DNA of 8,056 nt from Gammaproteobacteria bacterium (lineage in GTDB: Bacteria > Pseudomonadota > Gammaproteobacteria > Methylococcales > UBA2780). A program made the position numbers and the translations under genes. The notes beneath the pieces were generated by a model that ran no database searches, was not told the DNA's origin, and worked only from the letters and a program-made list of their open reading frames with translations. The DNA is taken from the NCBI GenBank assembly GCA_003646305.1, contig QNFJ01000099.1, forward strand, positions 1 to 8,056, written 5' to 3'. Positions 1 to 7,374 of the stretch are shown here, piece after piece; within the stretch, counting starts at the first letter, position 1, and each line of letters begins with the position of its first letter.

Positions 1-1
1 G

Positions 2-790
2 TATTTAACCAAATTACTCTCTGGTGAAGCGCTTTGTGCGCTATCTGTTTCGGAGCCCGGTGCTGGTGCCCACCCCAAACGTTTAACAACGACGGCGGAG
101 TACCGTGATGGTGCTTATGTCATCAATGGTGAGAAAACATATGTAACGAATGGTCCTTTTGCCGGTTTATTTATTGTTTTGGCCATTACCGAGATGGTTA
201 ATGGGCGAAAGGCATTTACGGCATTTATGGTTCCAAGGGAAACAAAAGGTCTGACGGTTAAAGCAATGAAGGGGTTTGATGCATTAAAGCCATCGCAACA
301 TTGTGGTCTTGTTCTTGATAACTGCCGGCTTCCTGCATCACATATTATTGGAGAGAAGGGTCATGCATTTGATTCTATATCCAAACCCTTTCGTGAACAC
401 GAGGATGTTTTAATGCTTTCTGCGCTTGCAGGTGCGATGCAATCGATTACGGATGAAATTATCACGCTTAATGAGGATATTTTGACAGAGGAATTGGGTC
501 AGCTGCTAGCCATTATTGATTCAGTAATGGCTTTAGCTGTACAGGCTGCGATGGCTTTGGATGAAGGAGGTGGTCCTCTAAACACTGTTTCATATATAAT
601 TGTCGGCAGAGGTTTGGTCGAGAAATTCAATCATAAGATCAATAAACTCCTTGTTGATCAACCTTTAACAGGAACGATCAAACGCCTAATTGGTGATATT
701 GATGTGCTCGTTAATATCGCTAAAACGGCTAATGTTTCGAAACAAAAAGCACTGGCGATGCGTTATTTGGCAAATAGAGCGGCTCTATAG
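2..790 (+). CDS. Acyl-CoA dehydrogenase-family protein, 5' end outside window
   Basis: The frame is open from the left edge and ends at TAG 788-790, giving 262 visible residues. The usual family length of about 380 implies that roughly 115 N-terminal residues are missing. The middle beta domain is clear: SEPGAGAH (visible residues 17-24) matches the flavin-contacting family signature, followed by NGEKTYVTNG (42-51), a strand ending in FMVPRETKGLTV, and DNCRLPASHIIGEKG, which matches the family's VP..llG..G segment. The helical C-terminal domain is divergent. I cannot find the usual Y..R..FG..I..Q helix, the GG.GY segment or an obvious catalytic Glu, and this domain is somewhat short (about 135 residues against about 150). 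The signature ends Ala-His where Ser-Asp is usual. Family members oxidise acyl-CoA thioesters using FAD; whether this one does is uncertain, and a flavoprotein with another role or a non-catalytic homologue is possible. A TTG at 179 is not the start, because family-like sequence continues upstream of it. It lies upstream of, and in line with, the MoxR/VWA pair. Confidence 0.85.
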   Translation, partial: YLTKLLSGEALCALSVSEPGAGAHPKRLTTTAEYRDGAYVINGEKTYVTNGPFAGLFIVLAITEMVNGRKAFTAFMVPRETKGLTVKAMKGFDALKPSQHCGLVLDNCRLPASHIIGEKGHAFDSISKPFREHEDVLMLSALAGAMQSITDEIITLNEDILTEELGQLLAIIDSVMALAVQAAMALDEGGGPLNTVSYIIVGRGLVEKFNHKINKLLVDQPLTGTIKRLIGDIDVLVNIAKTANVSKQKALAMRYLANRAAL

Positions 791-863
791 AGGGAGTCAT
801 CACAGGAAATAACAAAGGTTTACTGCTTGTCGTGTATAAAGACTGTTTTTCCAGCATAATACC

Positions 864-928
864 TAACGAGCAACCGGCCGGGCTTGTGCTAATTGCGCAG
901 TACAAGCGCAGCCGTGATTATTAACGAG
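864..928. repeat. Stem-loop flanked by a 7-base direct repeat upstream of the MoxR gene
   Basis: In the 148-base gap between the dehydrogenase-like and MoxR genes, GCTTGTGCT (882-890) pairs with AGTACAAGC (899-907) over nine positions, one of them G-U, around an 8-base loop. A perfect palindrome, CCGGCCGG (874-881), abuts its left side. The sequence TAACGAG occurs at 864-870 and again at 922-928, bracketing the structure. No T-run follows the stem, so it is not a standard terminator. It could be an operator or leader structure, an RNA processing site, or the trace of a tiny insertion. I see no convincing paired -35/-10 boxes in the gap, although TATAAA (835-840) and CATAAT (855-860) are possible isolated -10 elements. 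Confidence 0.4.
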
Positions 929-938
929 ACTTGATTAA

Positions 939-1886
939 ATGAAAGATTTATACGAAGACACTTTTCAATCTGTTGAAGATATTCAACAACAATTTGAACT
1001 GCATAACTACATTTGTAGCAGGCAAATTGCGACGTGCACCTATATTGCTTACAACTTACAAAAACCGGTTATGGTTGAAGGGCCTGCGGGCGTTGGCAAA
1101 ACTGAGTTGGCCAAAACTACGGCTGAAATTCTGGGTGTCCCCCTGGTGCGTTTGCAGTGCTATGAAGGGCTTGATGAATCCAAGGCACTTTACGAATGGA
1201 AATATGGCAAGCAGTTGCTTTATACCCAACTGCTTAAAGACAAGCTTAGTGAGGTGCTTGATGGTGCAACGGGCCTGCGTGAATCGATGGCTAAGTTAGA
1301 AAGTCATGACGATCTCTTTTTCTCGGAAGGTTTTTTGGAGCCACGCCCCTTATACCAGGCCCTACGGGAAGAGCACGGTTGTGTCTTGTTGATCGATGAA
1401 ATTGATAAATCTGATCACGAGTTTGAAGCTTTCTTGCTTGAAATCCTGTCGGAATTCCAAGTGTCTATTCCCGAACTGGGTACGCTGGGCGCGAAGATAA
1501 AACCGTTGGTATTTCTCACAAGCAACAATACGCGTGAAATGAGTGATGCACTAAAGCGTCGTTGCCTGCATTTACATATTGATTTTCCAGACGAAAAGCT
1601 TGAACGCCGAATCATTAATAAGCGCGTGCCAAAATTGTCTGAGACATTGAGAGGTGAAGTGGTCTCTTTTGTGCAGCAGGTTCGGGAACTTGATATTAAA
1701 AAAGCCCCCTCTATTTCAGAAACAATTGACTGGGCGAAAACGTTATTACTACTGCATACAGAGCACCTGGAAAACCAGGTGGTTAAAGAGACTCTGAATG
1801 TTATTTTGAAGTTTGAGGAAGATATTGATGCCGTCAACGAGCAATTGACACAATTTATCAAAAAGGCTCAGCTCAAAAAGAGGTAG
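939..1886 (+). CDS. MoxR-family AAA+ ATPase (CoxD-like)
   Basis: This 315-residue cytoplasmic ATPase belongs to the MoxR group, whose members work with VWA-domain partners to remodel or mature other proteins, often metalloenzymes. Visible motifs in order are Walker A GPAGVGKT (residues 48-55), Walker B CVLLIDEIDK (148-157), sensor 1 TSNN (194-197) and arginine-finger candidates in ALKRRC (R207/R208). The C-terminal lid contains SISETIDW (258-265) where sensor 2 would fall, with no arginine in the visible motif. The segment LYEWKYGKQLL (84-94) is typical of the CoxD-like branch rather than classical MoxR. The ATG at 939 is the first start after an in-frame TAA at 936-938; its ribosome binding site is weak (ACGAG about 10 bases upstream). 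The stop is five bases before the VWA gene, so the two are cotranscribed. The family call is firm. The client is unknown, since no CO dehydrogenase, nitric oxide reductase or Rubisco gene is in view. Confidence 0.93.
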   Translation: MKDLYEDTFQSVEDIQQQFELHNYICSRQIATCTYIAYNLQKPVMVEGPAGVGKTELAKTTAEILGVPLVRLQCYEGLDESKALYEWKYGKQLLYTQLLKDKLSEVLDGATGLRESMAKLESHDDLFFSEGFLEPRPLYQALREEHGCVLLIDEIDKSDHEFEAFLLEILSEFQVSIPELGTLGAKIKPLVFLTSNNTREMSDALKRRCLHLHIDFPDEKLERRIINKRVPKLSETLRGEVVSFVQQVRELDIKKAPSISETIDWAKTLLLLHTEHLENQVVKETLNVILKFEEDIDAVNEQLTQFIKKAQLKKR

Positions 1887-1891
1887 TCGCG

Positions 1892-3295
1892 ATGCAACAA
1901 ACACTCGAAGACTTCTTTAAAGTTGTGCGCTCAGCGGGTGTCAATGTCTCGATCGCCGATAGCATTGAAACCTGCAAAACCGTCGAGTTAGTGGGATATA
2001 GCGATCGAGGCATTCTAAAAGATGCGCTCGCGCTGTCACTTGCTAAAACGCAGGATGAGAAAGAAAAGCTATATGAGTGTTTTGATCAGTTTTTTTCTTT
2101 TGACGCCTTTCAAAAAACAGCACTAATCGATGATGAAAAGGCTTCTGCCGAGAAGCCATCAACTGAGAGTCAGCCTGTAGAGGAGAAGATGACGGCTGAG
2201 CAAGCCATGGCAGAATACAGCGGAGACCTGGAACTGGCCAAAATGCTGCTTCGGAAAGATAAGGCCGAACTTGCACAGTCGATGAAGAAGGCGGCTCGTG
2301 AGGTGGGGATTACTGATATCTGGTTGTTTACACAGAAAGGGATCAATACACAGAAAATAATGAACGAGATGGGGTTGCGTGAACTGAATCAGGAAATTGC
2401 CTTATTGGGGCGAGGTGATTGTCCTGCAGAACGTGCCTTAGCCGGGGCATTACGCACTGCTCAAAAGTATCTGTTTCAGGAGGTGAGAAACTTTGTTGAA
2501 CAGCAGTTAGCGATGTTTGGAAAAACGGCCTCTCAGAAGATTCACGAGGACTTTCTTAAGAGCAGCCGCCTTTCAAATATAGAAAAGCACGATTTCCAGG
2601 TGATGATCAAAATTGTCAGGAAAATGGCTAAACGACTGAGTAGCATTCACTCGAAAAAGCGTAAGCGCAAAGACCGTGGGAAGCTGGATTTTCGTAAAAC
2701 ACTGCGCAGTAATGTTGCATATGATGGCGTGATGTTTAACATTTTTTGGAAATCAAAAGTCGTCGATAAGCCTCGTATTCTCGCTTTATGTGATATCAGC
2801 CCTTCAGTATCATCCTATTCACGGTTTTTATTACTGTTCTTGTATAGCCTCAGCGATGTGCTTGATCGCATTGATACCTCTGTTTTTACCAACTCATTAA
2901 TTGATGTTAACGATATTTTTGAAGAGTATCCGGTTCAGAAAGCGGTTGATAAAATTGTGAATGAGCTCGGTATGGGGGGCTCTGATTACGGTAATACGCT
3001 ACTCGACCTTAAAAATGATTATATGGATAAGATCGATAACAAAACGACTGTGATTATTCTGGGTGATGCGCGTAATAATAATTTGGCGCCGCAAACCGAG
3101 GTCATGAAACTATTGTATCAACGCGCCAAGCGGGTTATTTGGTTAACGCCTGAAATGGAAAGCTTCTGGGGTACCGGTGATTCAGAAATGCTGAAATACA
3201 AACCTTACTGCAGCATTGTCAAAGAGTGTAATACCATCAACCACCTTGAGCAGATGGTTGATACGATTCTTAAGGTTTCAGCGCAGGCGGCGTAG
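1892..3295 (+). CDS. VWA-domain protein, CoxE-like, partner of the MoxR ATPase
   Basis: This 467-residue protein starts at ATG 1892, with a good Shine-Dalgarno sequence AAGAGG (1878-1883) eight bases upstream that overlaps the end of the ATPase gene. The N-terminal half is helical and charged, with a Glu/Lys/Ser/Pro-rich linker around residues 80-100. A basic patch KKRKRKDR (255-262) followed by LDFRKTLR leads into the VWA domain, as in CoxE-type proteins. The metal-ion-dependent adhesion site is readable: DISPSVS (301-307) provides the DxSxS motif, GSDYGNT (363-369) the conserved Thr, and GDAR (391-394) the late Asp. A Pro replaces the common Gly in DxSGS. There is no signal peptide or clear membrane span, so it is probably cytoplasmic. 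By family precedent (CoxD/CoxE, NorQ/NorD, RavA/ViaA) it should bind the ATPase and recruit the client. Domain identity is firm; the biological target is inferred only. Confidence 0.92.
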   Translation: MQQTLEDFFKVVRSAGVNVSIADSIETCKTVELVGYSDRGILKDALALSLAKTQDEKEKLYECFDQFFSFDAFQKTALIDDEKASAEKPSTESQPVEEKMTAEQAMAEYSGDLELAKMLLRKDKAELAQSMKKAAREVGITDIWLFTQKGINTQKIMNEMGLRELNQEIALLGRGDCPAERALAGALRTAQKYLFQEVRNFVEQQLAMFGKTASQKIHEDFLKSSRLSNIEKHDFQVMIKIVRKMAKRLSSIHSKKRKRKDRGKLDFRKTLRSNVAYDGVMFNIFWKSKVVDKPRILALCDISPSVSSYSRFLLLFLYSLSDVLDRIDTSVFTNSLIDVNDIFEEYPVQKAVDKIVNELGMGGSDYGNTLLDLKNDYMDKIDNKTTVIILGDARNNNLAPQTEVMKLLYQRAKRVIWLTPEMESFWGTGDSEMLKYKPYCSIVKECNTINHLEQMVDTILKVSAQAA

Positions 3296-3329
3296 GCTGT
3301 AGGTATATTAGCCTGAAGGCGCGGCGTAG
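3287..3329. repeat. 9-base direct repeat in the convergent gap
   Basis: GCGGCGTAG occurs at 3287-3295, where it includes the VWA stop codon, and again at 3321-3329, just before the tail of the U32 gene. Between them, AGGCT (3294-3298) can pair with AGCCT (3310-3314) across an 11-base loop. No T-tract follows on either strand, so this gap shows no convincing intrinsic terminator for either convergent gene. The repeat may be chance. Confidence 0.3.
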
Positions 3330-3332
3330 TCC

Positions 3333-5600
3333 TTATAAACCCTGCTGATACTGCGCATTTGTCGATACCGGAATCATCTGTTTAAGCTGCTCTGTTGCAT
3401 CGTGATCACCGCGGATAACGGCTTCAAAATAGTGAATAAGCTGGCTCTTATCCTCTTCAGCTTTCGAGCCTGCACCGATATTGGTTAGGTCGATGAAGAA
3501 TTCATCAAACAGATCAGACAGGTCGTTGATGGCCTCAAGATTCAGAAACTGCTCATTATTATAGATGCTTGGATAGCCCCCTTTTTGCTTGTCGATGGAA
3601 AATGAAACTCCTTTGATATTGGTGATGGTGGTAGCCTTCTCACATTTCAGCATGCAGCTATCTTCAATGCTGGGTTTCTTGCAGCCAACGGTCTGCTGGA
3701 AAAAGCATTGGCGGCTAGTCATCATCAAAATGGGGTGATAAATACTGTACAGGAGTTTGAAGTTTTCAGGGCGGGCAATGTTTTTAATCTGCATCCGGTT
3801 AATCTCATTAGAAATAAACGCACCCGAGCAGTTAAGTTCTTCTTTTAGGGTTAATAAAGCATACGAATTAGTGGTGTTTAAAAAAGGCCCCGCTATCCAG
3901 TCGATACCCATCTCGAAGGCTTTATAGGCGATCCCCGTGTTGTTACTGACGATCCGTTTCGGCTTCACCTGCTGAAGGATTTTGACCGCTTCCAAATAGT
4001 CTTTACCAATTAGCACGGCTGGAAACCACGGTATGAGCCGTGGGTTCTTTAGTAGTAAATCAATATATCGGGTGCAGTCCTTTTTAAAGCTTTCTGGTAA
4101 TTTGAAATAGATATCTGCATCGGTTGCTTTGCAAAGAGGGAGCTCTTTTTCGTCGGCGATTAGCAGTGATAATTTTGGTCTGCCGCTGCTGTTTTCAACT
4201 TTTGGGTGAGTGATTAACCTGGGAACTTCTACGGGGGGAACCGGCTCAACCGAATCATTCAAGAGAAAGACAACGCTGTTTTTGAGTGCGGTTAACGCCT
4301 TAAACGGGAGGCTTAAAGCACTTCCTAGCTGATCAAAGCTGAATGAATCAATGCGGTACAGTGCATTATTAAAGCTTTTAAAACGTTTTTCGAAGGTTGC
4401 AGCGTCTAAATTTGAATGAGTAGAGTGGCTTAATAAAGCCGTTGATTGAACCGTAAAAGAGTCTATGCTGCTTATGCCGTTGGATAGGGTGACGGTAACG
4501 CTCAAAGGCTGATCTGCCTGGCCTGAAAAGTCGAAACTTAACTCCTGTTTGGCAAGACTCAAGCCTTTTACTTTATCTCTCAGTTCATCACCGAGTTTGT
4601 TTCTGTCCTCGTGAAGATTATACCGTATCGTTTTGATTTGTATGCTGGACTCAGCACCACTCTCGGCGATAGCGTGTGTTGCACTGTGGTCGCGGGGGTT
4701 ATCGATAAACATCGATTTGGTGAGATTTCCTTTTAGGAATGAGTTGGTGAAATCGCGGTTGAATACCTTGCGAAGATTAGCATCATCCTTTAAAAGTTGA
4801 CCGCTTTCGCTAAATTTATTGAGCTGCTTGCGCCAGCTATCTACAACGGTATAAACATAATGGGCCCCTTTGATACGGCCCTCTATTTTCAGTGAATCGA
4901 CACCGGCATCAACCAGTTCTGGCAAGTCAAAATAGGCCGAGTTATCTTTTAGATTGAGTGGGAATTTATTACCTGTTTCGGTGATTTCATACTCATCACG
5001 GCAGGCCTGGCTACAGCGGCCACGGTTGCCGGAGTTGCCGACACTGACAGAGCTTGAGTAACACTGTCCTGAAAAAGCGATGCACAACGAGCCATGGACA
5101 AAAACCTCGGTTAAAACATCATGCTGGTGAGCGAATTGAGTGAGGTTTTTTATCTCTTCGAGATTAAGCTCTCTCGATAGATTCACGCGGGATGCACCAA
5201 TTTTCCCAAGGAAGGCGATTTGTCCTTCATTGTGCGTGGTCAGTTGTGTGGAGGCGTGTATGTCCAGACTGGGAAAGAATTTTTTGAGCAGGTTAAAGAG
5301 TCCCAAGTCTTGAACAATAATGGCATCGATGCCGGAGTTAACCAGTTTGTTGAGGAGCTTGATTAAGTTGTTTAGCTCCTGTTCGAGAATGACGACATTT
5401 AGTGTTAAAAAGACTTCACAATCATGTTGATGGGCAAGGCGAACGATGCCGCACAGGTCATCAAATGAGAGGTTGGCTGCGCGGTTACGGGCATTAAACA
5501 GGTCTAATCCGCAGTAGATGGCATCTGCACCGGCAGCAATAGCGGCCTTAATGGCCTCGGCATCACCACCGGGTGCCAATAACTCAATTTTTCTACTCAT
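3333..5600 (-). CDS. U32-family protein, RlhA/YdcP-like, with an extended second half
   Basis: This 755-residue protein starts with the family N-terminus (ELLAPGGD at 6-13), which supports ATG 5600. The U32 signature is intact: EVFVHGSLCIAFSGQC (165-180). Cysteines C173, C180, C196 and C200 have the same C-x6-C-x15-C-x3-C spacing that I recall in E. coli RlhA and are plausible iron-sulfur ligands. DSLKIEGRIKGAHYV (235-249) is the usual end of the first barrel. A DUF3656-like insert follows (about 320-440). From about 475 to 710 there is a second barrel-like half (VSNNTGIAYKAFEMGIDWIA, 551-570) with a second cysteine set, C632, C640, C649 and C653. U32 proteins, historically called peptidases, act in tRNA/23S rRNA hydroxylation (TrhP, RlhA) or O2-independent ubiquinone hydroxylation (UbiU/UbiV). 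RlhA, forming 5-hydroxycytidine in 23S rRNA, is the closest comparison, but this protein is about 100 residues longer, so a paralogue with another substrate is possible. The Shine-Dalgarno sequence is poor. Confidence 0.88.
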   Translation of the reverse strand: MSRKIELLAPGGDAEAIKAAIAAGADAIYCGLDLFNARNRAANLSFDDLCGIVRLAHQHDCEVFLTLNVVILEQELNNLIKLLNKLVNSGIDAIIVQDLGLFNLLKKFFPSLDIHASTQLTTHNEGQIAFLGKIGASRVNLSRELNLEEIKNLTQFAHQHDVLTEVFVHGSLCIAFSGQCYSSSVSVGNSGNRGRCSQACRDEYEITETGNKFPLNLKDNSAYFDLPELVDAGVDSLKIEGRIKGAHYVYTVVDSWRKQLNKFSESGQLLKDDANLRKVFNRDFTNSFLKGNLTKSMFIDNPRDHSATHAIAESGAESSIQIKTIRYNLHEDRNKLGDELRDKVKGLSLAKQELSFDFSGQADQPLSVTVTLSNGISSIDSFTVQSTALLSHSTHSNLDAATFEKRFKSFNNALYRIDSFSFDQLGSALSLPFKALTALKNSVVFLLNDSVEPVPPVEVPRLITHPKVENSSGRPKLSLLIADEKELPLCKATDADIYFKLPESFKKDCTRYIDLLLKNPRLIPWFPAVLIGKDYLEAVKILQQVKPKRIVSNNTGIAYKAFEMGIDWIAGPFLNTTNSYALLTLKEELNCSGAFISNEINRMQIKNIARPENFKLLYSIYHPILMMTSRQCFFQQTVGCKKPSIEDSCMLKCEKATTITNIKGVSFSIDKQKGGYPSIYNNEQFLNLEAINDLSDLFDEFFIDLTNIGAGSKAEEDKSQLIHYFEAVIRGDHDATEQLKQMIPVSTNAQYQQGL

Positions 5601-5627
5601 TGTTCTTGCGTCATCTGGTCTTTTATT

Positions 5628-5662
5628 AAAAAAGGGCTCGCTGACAACAGCGAGCCCTTTTT
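5628..5662 (-). terminator. Intrinsic terminator after cysN, symmetrical
   Basis: GGGCTCGCTG (5634-5643) and CAGCGAGCCC (5648-5657) form a perfect 10-base-pair, GC-rich stem around a 4-base loop. Read on the minus strand it is followed by six T residues (complement of 5628-5633), and on the plus strand by five T residues (5658-5662), so it could stop transcription in both directions. It begins about 27 bases beyond the cysN stop codon and so ends the cysD-cysN operon. Its far edge is only 27 bases from the start codon of the U32 gene, leaving almost no room for a separate promoter and leader. Confidence 0.93.
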
Positions 5663-5684
5663 CGAGTGCTGCTACTTTCAGGGA

Positions 5685-7307
5685 TTAACCGGTAAAAGCC
5701 TGTTCTGCAACCTGTTGCTCAATTTCATCAAGGTTAAGACTATCTGTGCAGAGGTTAAGTGCCGGTTTAATATCGCTGCTTTCATCGGTGATGAGGCAGA
5801 TTAAACCGGCCCGATTGATGACTGTTGCAAGCGCTGCATCTTGCTCACCGAGCAGGAAGCAGGCGTGACCCATATCAAACAGACGGCGTTCAAGCTGTGT
5901 TGCAACCTCGCGTCTGTTTTTGCCTGTCAGGCAGATGGTGATGGCTTTTTGCCCGTAACGTGCAATACGATCCTGCTCGGTGACGAGGTTTAATTCACTG
6001 CCTGATGCGGTGCCAACAATCATGCCCGCACCGACCGTGATATTGGTCAGGCGATCGATAACGATAAAGGCACCGGTTCCTCTGCTAAGCGAGTAGGGAT
6101 CAAATGCGATGGGTGCATTGACTGCAATATCGCAAAGGCCGATTTCATTCAATTGAAGCGCGCCGGCTGGACTCTCTTCGAGCGTATTAACATCGATTCG
6201 ATGATGCAGTTTTGAAACCGAACCGGAAACAGTTTTGCTGGCTAGCTTAATGTAGTACTGCTTGCTAGGTGTCATGGCCTGTTCGGTCATCCAGACAACC
6301 TTTGCCATAAAATGGTTCCCTACTTCGGGTAGGTCATCACTTTTGACGATTAGATCACCACGGCTGACATCGATCTCATCTTCTAATGTCAGTGTGACAG
6401 CCATGGGCGGGAAAGCCTCTTCTAATTCGCCGTCGTAGGTAACAATGGATTTTACTTTGCTCGACTTGCCTGAAGGTAATACGGTGATTGTATCGCCTTT
6501 GTGGATGATGCCGGCGGCAACAGTCCCGCAGTAGCCTCTAAAGTCGAGGTTGGGGCGGTTGACATACTGAACAGGAAAACGGGCATTCGTAAGATTGCGA
6601 TCGTGGCCAATTTTGACTGTTTCAAGAATCTCCATGAGAGGTTTGCCATTGTACCAAGGCATTGCTTCACTGGGGTTGACAACATTATCACCCTTTAGCG
6701 CAGAGAGGGGGATAAACTGGATTTCTGCCTTCTCCATGTGCGTTGAGAATTCGAGGTAATCTTTCTTGATGGTTTCGAAAGTGGCTTCGCTGTAGTCCAT
6801 TAGATCCATCTTGTTAATAGCAACAATGATGTGCCGAATGCCAAGCAAAGAGGCAATAAAACTATGACGTCGAGTCTGGGTCTGTACCCCGTGGCGTGCA
6901 TCGATCAGAATAATGGCCAGGTCGCAGTTTGAAGCGCCGGTTGCCATATTGCGCGTGTACTGCTCATGTCCCGGTGTGTCAGCGATGATGAATTTGCGCC
7001 GCGCAGTTGAGAAATAGCGGTAAGCGACATCGATGGTGATACCCTGTTCACGTTCTGCCTGGAGCCCATCGACGAGGAGCGCCAGATCGATCTCATCACC
7101 AGTTGTGCCCGATTTGACGCTGTCAGCCTTAACGGCAGCCAGCTGGTCTTCATAAATCATTTTAGAATCATGAAGCAGGCGGCCGATAAGCGTACTTTTG
7201 CCATCATCAACATTGCCGCAGGTGAGGAGTCTGAGAAGTTCTTTGCGCTCATGTTGAGCCAGATAAGCGTCAATGTCGCTGCTTATTAGTTCGGATTGGT
7301 GGGACAT
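5685..7307 (-). CDS. cysN: Sulfate adenylyltransferase subunit 1 (CysN) with a degenerate APS kinase-like tail
   Basis: CysN is the GTPase subunit of ATP sulfurylase. With CysD it couples GTP hydrolysis to formation of APS and pyrophosphate from ATP and sulfate in the cytoplasm, the entry step of sulfate assimilation. G-domain motifs are intact: G1 GNVDDGKST (31-39), G3 DTPGH (110-114), G4 NKMD (165-168) and G5 SAL (202-204), followed by EF-Tu-like beta-barrel domains to about residue 430. The protein has 540 residues against about 475 for a stand-alone CysN and about 630 for CysNC fusions. The extra tail (about 445-540) resembles an APS kinase that has lost its P-loop and middle. The start ATG at 7307 has Shine-Dalgarno AAGGAA (complement of 7317-7322) nine bases upstream. 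It follows cysD by 67 bases and is closed by a strong terminator, with no cysC behind it. Confidence 0.96.
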   Translation of the reverse strand: MSHQSELISSDIDAYLAQHERKELLRLLTCGNVDDGKSTLIGRLLHDSKMIYEDQLAAVKADSVKSGTTGDEIDLALLVDGLQAEREQGITIDVAYRYFSTARRKFIIADTPGHEQYTRNMATGASNCDLAIILIDARHGVQTQTRRHSFIASLLGIRHIIVAINKMDLMDYSEATFETIKKDYLEFSTHMEKAEIQFIPLSALKGDNVVNPSEAMPWYNGKPLMEILETVKIGHDRNLTNARFPVQYVNRPNLDFRGYCGTVAAGIIHKGDTITVLPSGKSSKVKSIVTYDGELEEAFPPMAVTLTLEDEIDVSRGDLIVKSDDLPEVGNHFMAKVVWMTEQAMTPSKQYYIKLASKTVSGSVSKLHHRIDVNTLEESPAGALQLNEIGLCDIAVNAPIAFDPYSLSRGTGAFIVIDRLTNITVGAGMIVGTASGSELNLVTEQDRIARYGQKAITICLTGKNRREVATQLERRLFDMGHACFLLGEQDAALATVINRAGLICLITDESSDIKPALNLCTDSLNLDEIEQQVAEQAFTG

Positions 7308-7374
7308 GGTGTTAAATTCCTTAAATCTTTTTTTCTGGAAATGCGGTTTTCTAACAAACTAGGAGAGAGGATTG

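Noticed and set aside
179..790. A complete 203-residue gene starting at TTG 179
   Set aside because: The same frame is open to the left edge, and residues upstream of 179 carry the family signature SEPGAGAH and NGEKTYVTNG, so this is the tail of a longer gene.
861..928. Integron attC site: ACCTAAC at 861-867 fits the RYYYAAC box and is followed by a hairpin
   Set aside because: No matching GTTRRRY box occurs at a suitable distance downstream, and there is no cassette array or integrase in the window.
1415..1861. Antisense open frame of 148 codons within the MoxR gene
   Set aside because: It is fully covered by a gene with unmistakable AAA+ motifs, and its translation is Ser-rich with no recognisable domain, as expected of an antisense shadow.
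3293..3315. Terminator between the convergent VWA and U32 genes
   Set aside because: Only a 5-base-pair stem is possible (AGGCT/AGCCT) and no T-tract follows on either strand.
6452..7153. Open frames on both strands inside cysN
   Set aside because: They overlap intact CysN GTPase and barrel sequence and show no ribosome binding site or domain of their own.
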